6,388 bases of DNA from Candidatus Zixiibacteriota bacterium (GCA_023700785.1 JAMPYH010000162.1:1-6388), one strand, 5' to 3'. Positions 1 to 5,797 are shown, counted from the first letter of the stretch. The notes: a model not told the origin generated them from the sequence alone. Translations and numbers: made by a program.

Positions 1-207
1 AAAATTGACCCATTCCAGCACGACGAATTTCCCCTTGCAATCGGAGAGGGAGACAGTCTTAACGGCAACATCGGTCAGGGTAAAATACGGGGCAGGCTGG
101 TCAACCACCGCGGCGACCTTCGGCGCCTCGGTCTTGGCGGCGTCATCGGCGCTGACCCAGCTGCCGATCAATACGACTCCCAAAGCGATCAAGAGATACT
201 TCTTCAT
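1..207 (-). CDS. Secreted redoxin / thioredoxin-family protein, N-terminal part only (runs off left edge)
   Basis: The first 69 residues are visible. Residues 1-20 form a signal peptide: MKK, then a hydrophobic core, then a WVSA|DD cleavage-like site, so the protein should act in the periplasm or envelope. From about residue 36 comes the start of an AhpC/TSA- or redoxin-type thioredoxin fold: DQPAPYFTLTD, then SLSDCKGKFVVLEWVNF. This is the usual first strand-helix-strand; in the family the redox cysteine comes a few residues after 'LEWxNF', so it lies outside the window. Cys57 in LSDCKGK is not the expected active-site cysteine. The ATG at 207 has an AAGGAG site five bases upstream and overlaps the dsbD stop as ATGA. 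Coupling to a DsbD/ScsB-like reductase suggests it is the electron acceptor. Peroxiredoxin versus TlpA-like thioredoxin cannot be decided here. Confidence 0.8.
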   Translation of the reverse strand, partial: MKKYLLIALGVVLIGSWVSADDAAKTEAPKVAAVVDQPAPYFTLTDVAVKTVSLSDCKGKFVVLEWVNF

Positions 208-2372
208 GCGGACTCCTTCTTGTGGCGCTCATCACGAGTGGTCACCTGCCTGGATGATGAGCGTGTGCCAGGCTGGTTGTTTATTTGTTGCAAAGCCTCT
301 AAAACGATTCCGGGGGTGAGGATCTCGGGAAGCAGCATCGGTTCCGCGGCGCCGTTGTGATAGAGCACATAGAGCGGGACCGAGTTTCTTCCAAAGCGCG
401 CGAGGGCGGCGGCGATCGTCTGATCGCGCGCGGTCCAATCAGCTTTGAGCGCGACTATTCCAAGATCACTGAAGCGTCGCTGAACTTCGGTGGAACTAAA
501 CGCGACTTTCTCATTTACCTGGCAACTGAGACACCAGGCGGCAGTGAAGTCTATAAACACAGGTGTGCCGGCAATGCGCAATTCTTCGACTCTCTCAGGC
601 GTGAACGGCTCCCAGGTGATACCAGATGAGGTTGTTGACGGACTTGGCGTCGTTGGTGCGCCGAATTGCGCCCCACCGATGCCAACCACGAGCGCCAATA
701 CTACCAGGCCGATCGTGCCCACTCGAGCAAGCGACCTGGTGCGACCAGACGCGGTCAGCGTATCCCATCGTCCCTTGACCCATGCGGCCAAGCCGAGCAG
801 CAGGAGCGCGGCGAGAGCGAAGATCAGACCGGTGGTCCCGATCTGGATCGACATCACCCAGAGAAGCCAGAGCACGGTCGCCAGCAGGACAAAGCCGAGG
901 AAATGCTTCAGTGTTTCCATCCAGCGGCCCGGTTTCGGCACAAACTTCAGCAGCCGCGGATAAGCCGATAACAGCATATACGGCGCGGCCATGCCAAGCG
1001 CGATCGCGGTGAAGATCAACAACGCGATCCAGGCAGGTTGCGCGAGAGAATAACCCAGCGCGGAGCCCATGAACGGCGCGGTGCAGGGAGTGGCGACTAC
1101 AGTCGCGGTGACGCCGTTGAGAAATGATCCGGCCAAGCCGGTTTTGCCGCTCGCCACCGACGAGGCCGACGCGAATGTCGCGCCGATCTCAAAAACGCCG
1201 AGCAGATTGAGGCCAAAAAGAAAAATGAACGACGTGATTACCACCAGAAACGTAGGCGATTGTAGTTGGAAGCCCCAGCCCAGTTGTTCGCCGCCGGCCT
1301 TGAGAAAAAGCAGGGCACCGGCCAATAGCCAGAATGAAATCAGTACTCCGGCGGTGAAGATCGCGCCGTGCGTGATCGGCCGGGTATGTTCCGCGTTGGC
1401 ATGGTTGACAAAGCCGAGGATCTTCAGCGACAGCACCGGCAGAACGCACGGCATCAGATTCAGGATCAACCCGCCTATGAACGCAAAGAGGATGGCCCGC
1501 CAAAATCCGGTCGATGGCGCAGACGTCGCGGCGACAGCAGAGCCATCGGTGACGACCGCTGAGAACTCGTACAGTCTCGCGTCATTTTCGGAGCCGATCT
1601 TCAGCAAGCCCGAAAGCGAGTCCGGTTGTTCAAGCAGGTACTCCGAAGCACGCACGGTTAGCGTACGGCTACTTCCATGACTGGTGAGCTTTTGTTCGGC
1701 AAAATGATCGATTGTTCCCTTGACCGCGGCGAAAAACTCGACCGGCGTACTATCTAAAAGACCGGGAGGCTGGGCAAAGGTGAGTTTGAATTGCTTAGCG
1801 GTATGCGCGACATCGATGGCGAAATCCGCCTTGATCGGATAGGCGATTGACGCGAACGATTCGGCCCGGGCGGGATCGACTTCGGAGCGCTCGGCTACTT
1901 GTAAAGTTAATTGGAGATCGGCCTGGCCGGGGACGCATTCTTCCTTGCAGACCAGCCAAGACGCTTTCCCCTGGAGCGTAACAGTAGCCCCCGCGCTCAA
2001 ACCGGCTGGTGGGTTGATCTGCATCGGCAGAATCACTTCGTGACTGTACGCGTACGAAGCGAGCGGCGGGGTCAGGATCCTCTCGGGTATCGGCCATTGA
2101 ATTGGACCGGCAATGAACCCTTCGGGAATATCCCACTTCACCGATGGCGGCAGGCCGGCGTCGCCGGGATTCCGCCAATAGACATGCCAATGATCGTCGA
2201 GCTTGAGTCGAAGACCTACCGTGAACGGTTCACCCGGCGCGATAGTTCGCGCGGAGGAGATCAACTCGGCTTCAACATGACCGACTCGGATCGGCGCGGC
2301 GAACGTGTCCGACACGACCAGCGAGACCAGCAGAACTACCAGCGTCAAACGAGAACAAATGCGAATATGCAT
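204..2372 (-). CDS. dsbD: DsbD/ScsB-like protein-disulfide reductase (transmembrane electron transporter)
   Basis: This 722-residue protein takes electrons from cytoplasmic thioredoxin and passes them across the inner membrane to envelope thiol proteins. Residues 1-25 are a signal peptide (TFA|AP). Residues 26-285 are an immunoglobulin-like DsbD_N region with a LVCKEECVPG motif (Cys142, Cys146). Residues 290-570 carry about eight membrane helices with the two hallmark cysteines, LNLMPCVLPV (Cys309) and VVATPCTAPF (Cys430). Residues 585-700 are a periplasmic thioredoxin domain with AAWCLSCQ (Cys613, Cys616) and a cis-proline-like SVP at 664-666. All three cysteine pairs are intact. It is longer than the roughly 565 residues of E. 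coli DsbD and fits the ScsB/DipZ-like branch with an enlarged N-terminal domain. I chose ATG at 2372 because the signal peptide starts there and GGAG precedes it, although only three bases separate them. An upstream in-frame TTG at 2420 would put 16 charged or polar residues in front of the signal peptide. The downstream redoxin overlaps by ATGA. Confidence 0.93.
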   Translation of the reverse strand: MHIRICSRLTLVVLLVSLVVSDTFAAPIRVGHVEAELISSARTIAPGEPFTVGLRLKLDDHWHVYWRNPGDAGLPPSVKWDIPEGFIAGPIQWPIPERILTPPLASYAYSHEVILPMQINPPAGLSAGATVTLQGKASWLVCKEECVPGQADLQLTLQVAERSEVDPARAESFASIAYPIKADFAIDVAHTAKQFKLTFAQPPGLLDSTPVEFFAAVKGTIDHFAEQKLTSHGSSRTLTVRASEYLLEQPDSLSGLLKIGSENDARLYEFSAVVTDGSAVAATSAPSTGFWRAILFAFIGGLILNLMPCVLPVLSLKILGFVNHANAEHTRPITHGAIFTAGVLISFWLLAGALLFLKAGGEQLGWGFQLQSPTFLVVITSFIFLFGLNLLGVFEIGATFASASSVASGKTGLAGSFLNGVTATVVATPCTAPFMGSALGYSLAQPAWIALLIFTAIALGMAAPYMLLSAYPRLLKFVPKPGRWMETLKHFLGFVLLATVLWLLWVMSIQIGTTGLIFALAALLLLGLAAWVKGRWDTLTASGRTRSLARVGTIGLVVLALVVGIGGAQFGAPTTPSPSTTSSGITWEPFTPERVEELRIAGTPVFIDFTAAWCLSCQVNEKVAFSSTEVQRRFSDLGIVALKADWTARDQTIAAALARFGRNSVPLYVLYHNGAAEPMLLPEILTPGIVLEALQQINNQPGTRSSSRQVTTRDERHKKESA
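213..218 (-). promoter_or_regulatory. Shine-Dalgarno site of the redoxin gene, inside the end of dsbD
   Basis: AAGGAG on the minus strand is separated by five bases (TCCGC) from the ATG at 207. It fixes the redoxin start. It lies inside the last codons of the upstream reductase gene (encoding KKES), as expected for translational coupling. Confidence 0.75.
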
Positions 2373-2407
2373 AAACTCCAGAATTTTGAATCTGACGAAT
2401 CTTCCGG

Positions 2408-2439
2408 CTGAAACATCCAAACCGGGCGTTTGGTTTCAG
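2408..2439. repeat. Imperfect inverted repeat upstream of dsbD
   Basis: The arms CTGAAA and TTTCAG (2408-2413 / 2434-2439) enclose a perfect inner dyad, CCAAAC-CGGGC-GTTTGG (2417-2433). A three-base CAT bulge sits on the left side only. The result is 12 paired bases around a five-base loop, starting about 36 bp upstream of the dsbD ATG. It could be an operator or, if transcribed, a hairpin in the dsbD leader. There is no T-tract on the minus strand, so it is not a standard terminator. Confidence 0.6.
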
Positions 2440-2444
2440 ATGCA

Positions 2445-2463
2445 GAATCCGCGTCGCGGAATC
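2445..2463. repeat. 19-bp near-perfect palindrome upstream of dsbD
   Basis: The core TCCGCG-T-CGCGGA (2448-2460) is a perfect dyad around a single central base. It extends to 2445-2463 with one mismatched pair (GAA... against ...ATC). A one-base centre suits a dimeric repressor site better than an RNA hairpin. No known operator was recognised. Confidence 0.5.
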
Positions 2464-2468
2464 GCCCC

Positions 2469-2507
2469 ATTGCCATAAGCGGCTGTTTAGCATCTTCTTA
2501 TGGCAAT
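2469..2507. repeat. Perfect 11-bp inverted repeat with 17-bp spacer
   Basis: ATTGCCATAAG (2469-2479) and its exact reverse complement CTTATGGCAAT (2497-2507) flank a 17-bp spacer. The arm centres are 28 bp apart. It could be a long-loop hairpin or a pair of protein-binding half-sites. It lies about 100-135 bp upstream of the dsbD ATG and about 200 bp upstream of the symporter start, so it could serve either gene. Confidence 0.65.
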
Positions 2508-2512
2508 ATCGC

Positions 2513-2522
2513 TCCGGCCGGA
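2513..2522. repeat. Short perfect palindrome TCCGGCCGGA
   Basis: A 10-bp perfect palindrome sits six bases beyond the preceding inverted repeat. Alone it would be unremarkable in GC-rich DNA. It is listed because it is the fourth dyad in about 115 bp. Confidence 0.35.
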
Positions 2523-2646
2523 AAGTCATCCTCCTCAGGACATTTATCTCCTCCAACCACAGATTGTGGAGAGGATATGGCTATTATACACCTTCTGGCG
2601 CGACAAGCGCAGGGGGAGGCGAAAAATCCGCCAGCCCTATCCTTCC

Positions 2647-2675
2647 TTGATTTCCCGTTGAGTCTGGACTACTTT
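2647..2675 (+). promoter_or_regulatory. Possible sigma70-like promoter of the symporter gene
   Basis: TTGATT (2647-2652) and TACTTT (2670-2675) are separated by 17 bp. Transcription would begin near 2682, giving a leader of about 25 bases before the ATG at 2708. The spacing is ideal but the -10 matches the consensus only moderately, so this is a weak call. Confidence 0.3.
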
Positions 2676-2707
2676 CCGCGAAACTCCGGGAGCATGTATC
2701 ACACGAC

Positions 2708-4099
2708 ATGACCGTTGAACTGATCGGCATCTTTATCTATATCGTGGCGCAATTCGCCATCGGCGCGCTGCTCTTTCGGAAGCAGGCGAGCGAAGATGAT
2801 TATTTCCTGGCGGGGCGGAATGTCGGCTTCGCGATGGCGACTTTCTCGATCTTCGCCACCTGGTTCGGCGCGGAGACCTGTGTCGGATCGGCAGGCGAAG
2901 TCTTCAATTCCGGCCTCTCGGGCGCGCGGATAGACCCGTTCGGCTATACCATCTGCCTGCTGTTGATGGGTCTGCTGCTGGTGATGCGGATCTACAAGCA
3001 TCGCATTACGACTTTGGCCGACCTCTACCGCGAGCGTTACGGCAAGGTCGTGGAACAGACCGCGGCGATCATCATGATCCCAACATCACTTTTCTGGGCC
3101 GCGGCGCAGATCCGAGCGTTCGGCCAGATCATCTCGGCGTCATCAGAGTTGACCGTCGTCGCCGGCATGACAGCGGCCGCGGTGGTGGTGACCGCGTACA
3201 CCGTGATCGGCGGTCTGCGCGCGGATATTGTCACTGATCTGGTGCAGGGGATACTGCTGATCCTCGGGCTGGCGCTCCTGGCGGTGGTCACGGTCGTACA
3301 CCTTGGAGGGATCTCGCAGGCGGTCGCGCTGATCGACCGGGAGAGGATGTCGCTATTAACTCCCGATGATTCGCTCTGGGCACAGATCGATACCTGGATG
3401 ATCCCGATCCTTGGATCGCTGGTCAGTCAGGAACTGGTGGCGCGAATTGTCTCAAGCCGCACAATCACTATCGCGCGCAGAGCGACTCTTGCCGCAACCG
3501 CCATGTATCTCTTACTTGGCTCCCTTCCGCTTCTGATCGGGTTATTGGGGCCGCATCTGGTCGAAGCCGGTATCGACCATGAACAGTTCCTGGCGACAAT
3601 AGCGAGACTTCATCTCCCGGGAATACTCTATATCGTTTTTGCCGGCGCGGTAGTATCGGCCATCCTTTCGACGGTCGATTCCGCGCTGCTGGCGTCCGGA
3701 GCGTTGGCGTCGCATAATATTCTCGGTCCACTCTTTCGCCTGAAAGAGGAACGGATGAAAACAGTGCTCGCGCGCGTCTCTGTGCTTGGCTCAGGCGTGA
3801 TCGCGTTTGTGATGGCGATCTCATCCGAGGGGATCCGCGACCTGGTGGAGACCGCGTCGAGTTTCGGCTCGGCCGGCTTGTTGGTGGTCACACTGTTTGG
3901 ATTGTTTACCGGATATGGCGGCCGTGTCGCGGCGCTGGCGGCGCTTGTCGGGGGGGTCGGCGGACTGCTTCTGGCGGAAAACGTGCTGATGCTTGACGCG
4001 CCGTATCTTTTTTCAGTCGGCTCGGCGGTCGCGCTCTATCTGACAATTGGGTTGTTCGAACGGAAATATCAACGACCGGCTCTACCTGATCTGAATTGA
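2708..4099 (+). CDS. Sodium:solute symporter family (SSS) membrane transporter
   Basis: This 463-residue inner-membrane protein is almost entirely hydrophobic, with about 12-13 helices, and is predicted to couple Na+ entry to solute uptake. Family landmarks are DYFLAGRNVG (31-40) after the first helix, ATWFGAETCVGSAGEVF (50-66), the SSS signature GGLRADIVTDLVQG (168-181), and AILSTVDSALLASG (318-331). In the last, Ser321-Thr322 sit where vSGLT has its Na2-site serines. The ATWFG and SLFWAAAQIRAFG (127-139) segments resemble choline-transporter-like (CHT) members, but the substrate cannot be read from sequence. The length is normal for a short SSS protein. The ATG at 2708 is the only sensible start, since no ATG, GTG or TTG lies in frame just upstream. 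GGGAG at 2688-2692 is 15 bases away, so the ribosome site is poor. The last 18 bp overlap the end of the convergent crotonase gene. Confidence 0.93.
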   Translation: MTVELIGIFIYIVAQFAIGALLFRKQASEDDYFLAGRNVGFAMATFSIFATWFGAETCVGSAGEVFNSGLSGARIDPFGYTICLLLMGLLLVMRIYKHRITTLADLYRERYGKVVEQTAAIIMIPTSLFWAAAQIRAFGQIISASSELTVVAGMTAAAVVVTAYTVIGGLRADIVTDLVQGILLILGLALLAVVTVVHLGGISQAVALIDRERMSLLTPDDSLWAQIDTWMIPILGSLVSQELVARIVSSRTITIARRATLAATAMYLLLGSLPLLIGLLGPHLVEAGIDHEQFLATIARLHLPGILYIVFAGAVVSAILSTVDSALLASGALASHNILGPLFRLKEERMKTVLARVSVLGSGVIAFVMAISSEGIRDLVETASSFGSAGLLVVTLFGLFTGYGGRVAALAALVGGVGGLLLAENVLMLDAPYLFSVGSAVALYLTIGLFERKYQRPALPDLN

Positions 4100-4840
4100 C
4101 CTGGTCTTTTCCCGGGCCCCGGGGGAGTACCAGATATCGATCCATTCCCGGATCGACTGATCCTCAAGCTTCCGATAACTCTCCACGACCGGTCCGCGCG
4201 CGAGTCGTTTGAGGCTGGCGTAATTTGCTCCAGCATTGACCGCGAGCGATCTCGCAAGCTCTGTTGCCTGGCCGAGAAGCTCGGCTTCCGGCGCCAATCG
4301 CTCGGCGAAGCCCATCGAGAGCGCTTCAGTCGCGGAGAACATGGAACCGGTCAACAGGATCTTTTCCGCGTTCATATTTCCGACCGCGTACCGGAGCATC
4401 GCTACCGCTCCGGCAAACAGCGACGCGCCGAAGGTCACTTCATTGAGCGCGATCTTCCCGGAACCATCGGTCATGATCCGCCTCTCGCACGCTAATGCCA
4501 GAATACAGCCGCCGGCGATGGCGTGGCCGTTGACCGCGCCAATGATCGGTTTCGGGAAAATAAAAATATCATGATAGAGCCGGCAGAACTTGCGTATGAA
4601 CGCGGTCATCGCCTCAGGCGACAGGCCATACAGCTCGGGGATATCGAGCCCAAAGGAAAAAAACTTCCCCTGGCCAATCAAGATTACCGCTTTGGTTTGC
4701 GGGTCATGCCGTAGCTGCTCAAAGATGGCCAGCCCTTCGGCCACAAACGATTCGTTGATCGCGTTCACTTTGCCGCGATTCATCGTGACCGTGGTGAGCC
4801 CGTCGCGAGTTTGCAGTTCAAAACTTCCCATGACTGTCAT
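4082..4840 (-). CDS. Enoyl-CoA hydratase/isomerase (crotonase) family, delta3,delta2-enoyl-CoA isomerase-like
   Basis: This 252-residue soluble protein has the normal length for a single-domain crotonase. These enzymes hold acyl-CoA thioester enolates in an oxyanion hole. The hole-forming segments are KFFSFGLDIPEL (59-70) and NGHAIAGGCILALACE (104-119). In hydratases the first catalytic glutamate follows GGGC, but here that position is Ile113. The second glutamate is present as Glu134 in ALNEVTFG (131-138). A GGC-hydrophobic-xALxCxxRI motif plus LNE is the pattern of dienoyl-pathway delta3,delta2-enoyl-CoA isomerases such as mitochondrial ECI1, so shifting a double bond in unsaturated fatty acid beta-oxidation is more likely than hydration. 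ATG at 4840 is used. ATG at 4831 (Met4) is equally possible, since neither has a strong ribosome site. The gene stands alone, convergent with and overlapping the symporter gene. Confidence 0.88.
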   Translation of the reverse strand: MTVMGSFELQTRDGLTTVTMNRGKVNAINESFVAEGLAIFEQLRHDPQTKAVILIGQGKFFSFGLDIPELYGLSPEAMTAFIRKFCRLYHDIFIFPKPIIGAVNGHAIAGGCILALACERRIMTDGSGKIALNEVTFGASLFAGAVAMLRYAVGNMNAEKILLTGSMFSATEALSMGFAERLAPEAELLGQATELARSLAVNAGANYASLKRLARGPVVESYRKLEDQSIREWIDIWYSPGAREKTRSIQIR

Positions 4841-4848
4841 TTTCCATC

Positions 4849-4867
4849 AGTTTACAAACTTCGTTTC
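4849..4867. promoter_or_regulatory. Dyad just upstream of the crotonase gene, possible operator
   Basis: Two overlapping symmetries lie 9-27 bp before the ATG at 4840: AGTTT-AC-AAACT (4849-4860) and CAAAC-TTC-GTTTC (4855-4867). The second fits the form (G/C)AAAC-N2-4-GTTT(G/C) known for PsrA, a TetR-family fatty-acid-responsive repressor of Pseudomonas. Here that is only a resemblance in shape. A role as a repressor site for this fatty-acid gene is inferred from position. Confidence 0.3.
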
Positions 4868-4912
4868 GCACAAATAGGGGAGAAGATGAGTGTGGCGCAA
4901 GTGAAGCTGCGG

Positions 4913-4951
4913 AAAAAAATGAGCCGGTGAGTTCTCAATCACCGGCTCATT
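4913..4951 (-). terminator. Strong intrinsic terminator of the lipoprotein gene
   Basis: A perfect 13-bp stem, AATGAGCCGGTGA (4918-4930) with TCACCGGCTCATT (4939-4951), closes an eight-base loop. On the minus strand it runs into seven consecutive T (4919-4913). It starts 51 bases after the stop codon of the lipoprotein gene at 5003 and stops transcription before the crotonase promoter region. The plus strand has no T-tract after the stem, so it works in one direction. Confidence 0.9.
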
Positions 4952-5002
4952 GATCGACCGAGCGCGTTTCACCGTGCGCCAGGCTATCTGGAGGGGTAGG
5001 GT

Positions 5003-5683
5003 CTATTCGAGTGGTCTCACTACAGCTGGTCTGTTCATGGTTCCGATTCCGGGCCGGTGGCCGCTCGCCGCGGTCGGCGGGTCCGTCATCTGCCAATTGT
5101 TGGGGTTCGACGGATCGCCTGATGTGTAGGTCAGCCGCCAGTATATCTCGAGCGGGTAATAGCCGGACCAGTCGGCGGCCCAGTAATCGACATAGCTGTA
5201 AATATCCCAACTGGTATCGGTCACCGGCATTACTTCCATCTGGCTGTTAGTCTGGTAGAAGACCCAGCCGCCGTTGAGGCCAAGTTCCGCGAGGATGAAG
5301 TCAAAGACCATCGGGTCGGTCTGGCTCTGCATGGCGGCGATCGCCGAAAGTTCGTTCGGCAGACACTGCGTTCGAACCACGGTATCGGTCACGGTCACAA
5401 AGACGGTGTCAAAGTTGTTATGGACGGTCACGACGGTATCATATATGACCGTGGTCACCCGTACGGTGTCATGGATCCGAACCGTGTCGGTATCCCGGAT
5501 CACTACTGAGTCGGAACTGAAAACCGTATCGATAACAAAGATAGTATCAGGCGGGAGTTCAACATACTCGGTCTCACGGATATATTCTTTGGAATTGACG
5601 ACGCGTTCCTTGTCGCAGCCGGCCGAGACGATAAAAACCGTCAGCGACAGCAGGAAGACCGAAAGGATGATGGTGCGGGTCAT
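5003..5683 (-). CDS. Predicted lipoprotein with a (DTV)n repeat stalk, function unknown
   Basis: This 226-residue protein matches no family I recognise. Residues 1-22 are a lipoprotein signal peptide ending VSAG before Cys23, which fits the general lipobox rule although position -3 is Ser rather than Leu. Residues 46-102 are a stalk of repeated Asp-Thr-Val units, with aspartates at 46, 52, 58, 64, 66, 72, 82, 92 and 100. All are even positions, so in a beta strand they would face one side. Cys107 follows. Residues 130-200 are rich in Trp and Tyr (WVFYQ, SWDIYSYVDYWAADW, IYWRLTY) and could be a small globular or binding domain. The C-terminus is Pro/Gly-rich. The start is set by GGAGAG five bases before ATG 5683; an upstream in-frame GTG at 5716 lacks a ribosome site. 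The gene is followed by a strong terminator, so it is probably monocistronic. Similar threonine/aspartate-rich linkers occur in Bacteroidota-type surface lipoproteins. Confidence 0.8.
   Translation of the reverse strand: MTRTIILSVFLLSLTVFIVSAGCDKERVVNSKEYIRETEYVELPPDTIFVIDTVFSSDSVVIRDTDTVRIHDTVRVTTVIYDTVVTVHNNFDTVFVTVTDTVVRTQCLPNELSAIAAMQSQTDPMVFDFILAELGLNGGWVFYQTNSQMEVMPVTDTSWDIYSYVDYWAADWSGYYPLEIYWRLTYTSGDPSNPNNWQMTDPPTAASGHRPGIGTMNRPAVVRPLE
5378..5548 (-). repeat. Degenerate GAC-ACG-GTC-type coding repeat (DTV units) in the lipoprotein gene
   Basis: This segment encodes residues 46-102 of the lipoprotein. It consists of imperfect copies of Asp-Thr-Val (DTI, DTV, DSV, DTDTV, DTV, DTV, DTV, DTV) at spacings of 6, 6, 6, 2, 6, 10, 10 and 8 residues. 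The codons vary (GAC/GAT, ACG/ACC, GTC/GTA/GTG), so the repeat is kept at protein level and is not a recent tandem DNA expansion. Confidence 0.75.
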
Positions 5684-5688
5684 GGGGG

Positions 5689-5694
5689 CTCTCC
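5689..5694 (-). promoter_or_regulatory. Shine-Dalgarno site deciding the lipoprotein start
   Basis: GGAGAG is separated by five C bases from ATG 5683. This makes that ATG the start, not the in-frame GTG at 5716, and places the signal peptide at the very N-terminus. Confidence 0.75.
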
Positions 5695-5705
5695 GTCTGA
5701 TGACT

Positions 5706-5734
5706 ACGTTATTCACAGGGACGGATCAGTGCAA
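5706..5734 (-). promoter_or_regulatory. Weak candidate promoter of the lipoprotein gene
   Basis: On the minus strand, TTGCAC (5734-5729) and TAACGT (5711-5706) are 17 bp apart. This would place the transcription start around 5699, just upstream of the ribosome site. Both boxes match sigma70 consensus poorly and there is no other support. Confidence 0.22.
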
Positions 5735-5797
5735 GCGCTGGGCCAAATGGGAGAGAAAAGTCGGTTCCCCCTTACCTGTATGAAGAATAACGAATTA

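Larger units (their letters stand above)
2373..2707. other. Divergent intergenic region, no convincing gene
   Basis: This 335-bp stretch lies between the minus-strand dsbD-redoxin unit and the plus-strand symporter gene, so it must hold the promoters of both. The left half (2408-2522) is packed with inverted repeats, listed separately. The right half has a possible sigma70-like promoter for the symporter and a TATTAT at 2582-2587 with no properly spaced -35. The open frames here have no recognisable protein features. No convincing -35/-10 pair was found for dsbD. Confidence 0.6.

Noticed and set aside
1069..1680. 203-codon plus-strand open frame opposite dsbD
   Set aside because: It lies wholly antisense to a clear DsbD-like coding region. 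Its composition (Pro, Arg, Ser) is that of a shadow frame.
2373..2420. N-terminal extension of the DsbD-like protein from a TTG at 2420
   Set aside because: It would add 16 residues in front of a well-formed signal peptide, and no ribosome site precedes the TTG.
2551..2573. CCACA-GAT-TGTGG hairpin in the intergenic region
   Set aside because: The stem is only five base pairs around a three-base loop, with no extension, T-tract or context. It is too weak to call.
2582..2587. TATTAT as the -10 box of the symporter promoter
   Set aside because: The only -35-like sequence nearby (TTGTGG, 2564-2569) is 12 bp away, too close for sigma70, and no exact extended -10 motif is present.
2430..2711. 93-codon plus-strand open frame in the divergent intergenic region
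   Set aside because: It has no recognisable motif, no good ribosome site and a low-complexity composition, and it runs across the inverted repeats. It looks like chance.
4111..4124. GC-rich palindrome CCCGGGCCCCGGGG near the convergent gene ends, considered as a terminator
   Set aside because: There is no usable loop and no T-tract downstream on either strand. It codes for SPGAR in the crotonase gene.
5274..5783. Plus-strand frame with TVS/TVT repeats opposite the lipoprotein gene
   Set aside because: The repeat is the antisense reading of the DTV codons. The minus frame has a signal peptide, a lipobox, a ribosome site and a terminator; this one has none of these.
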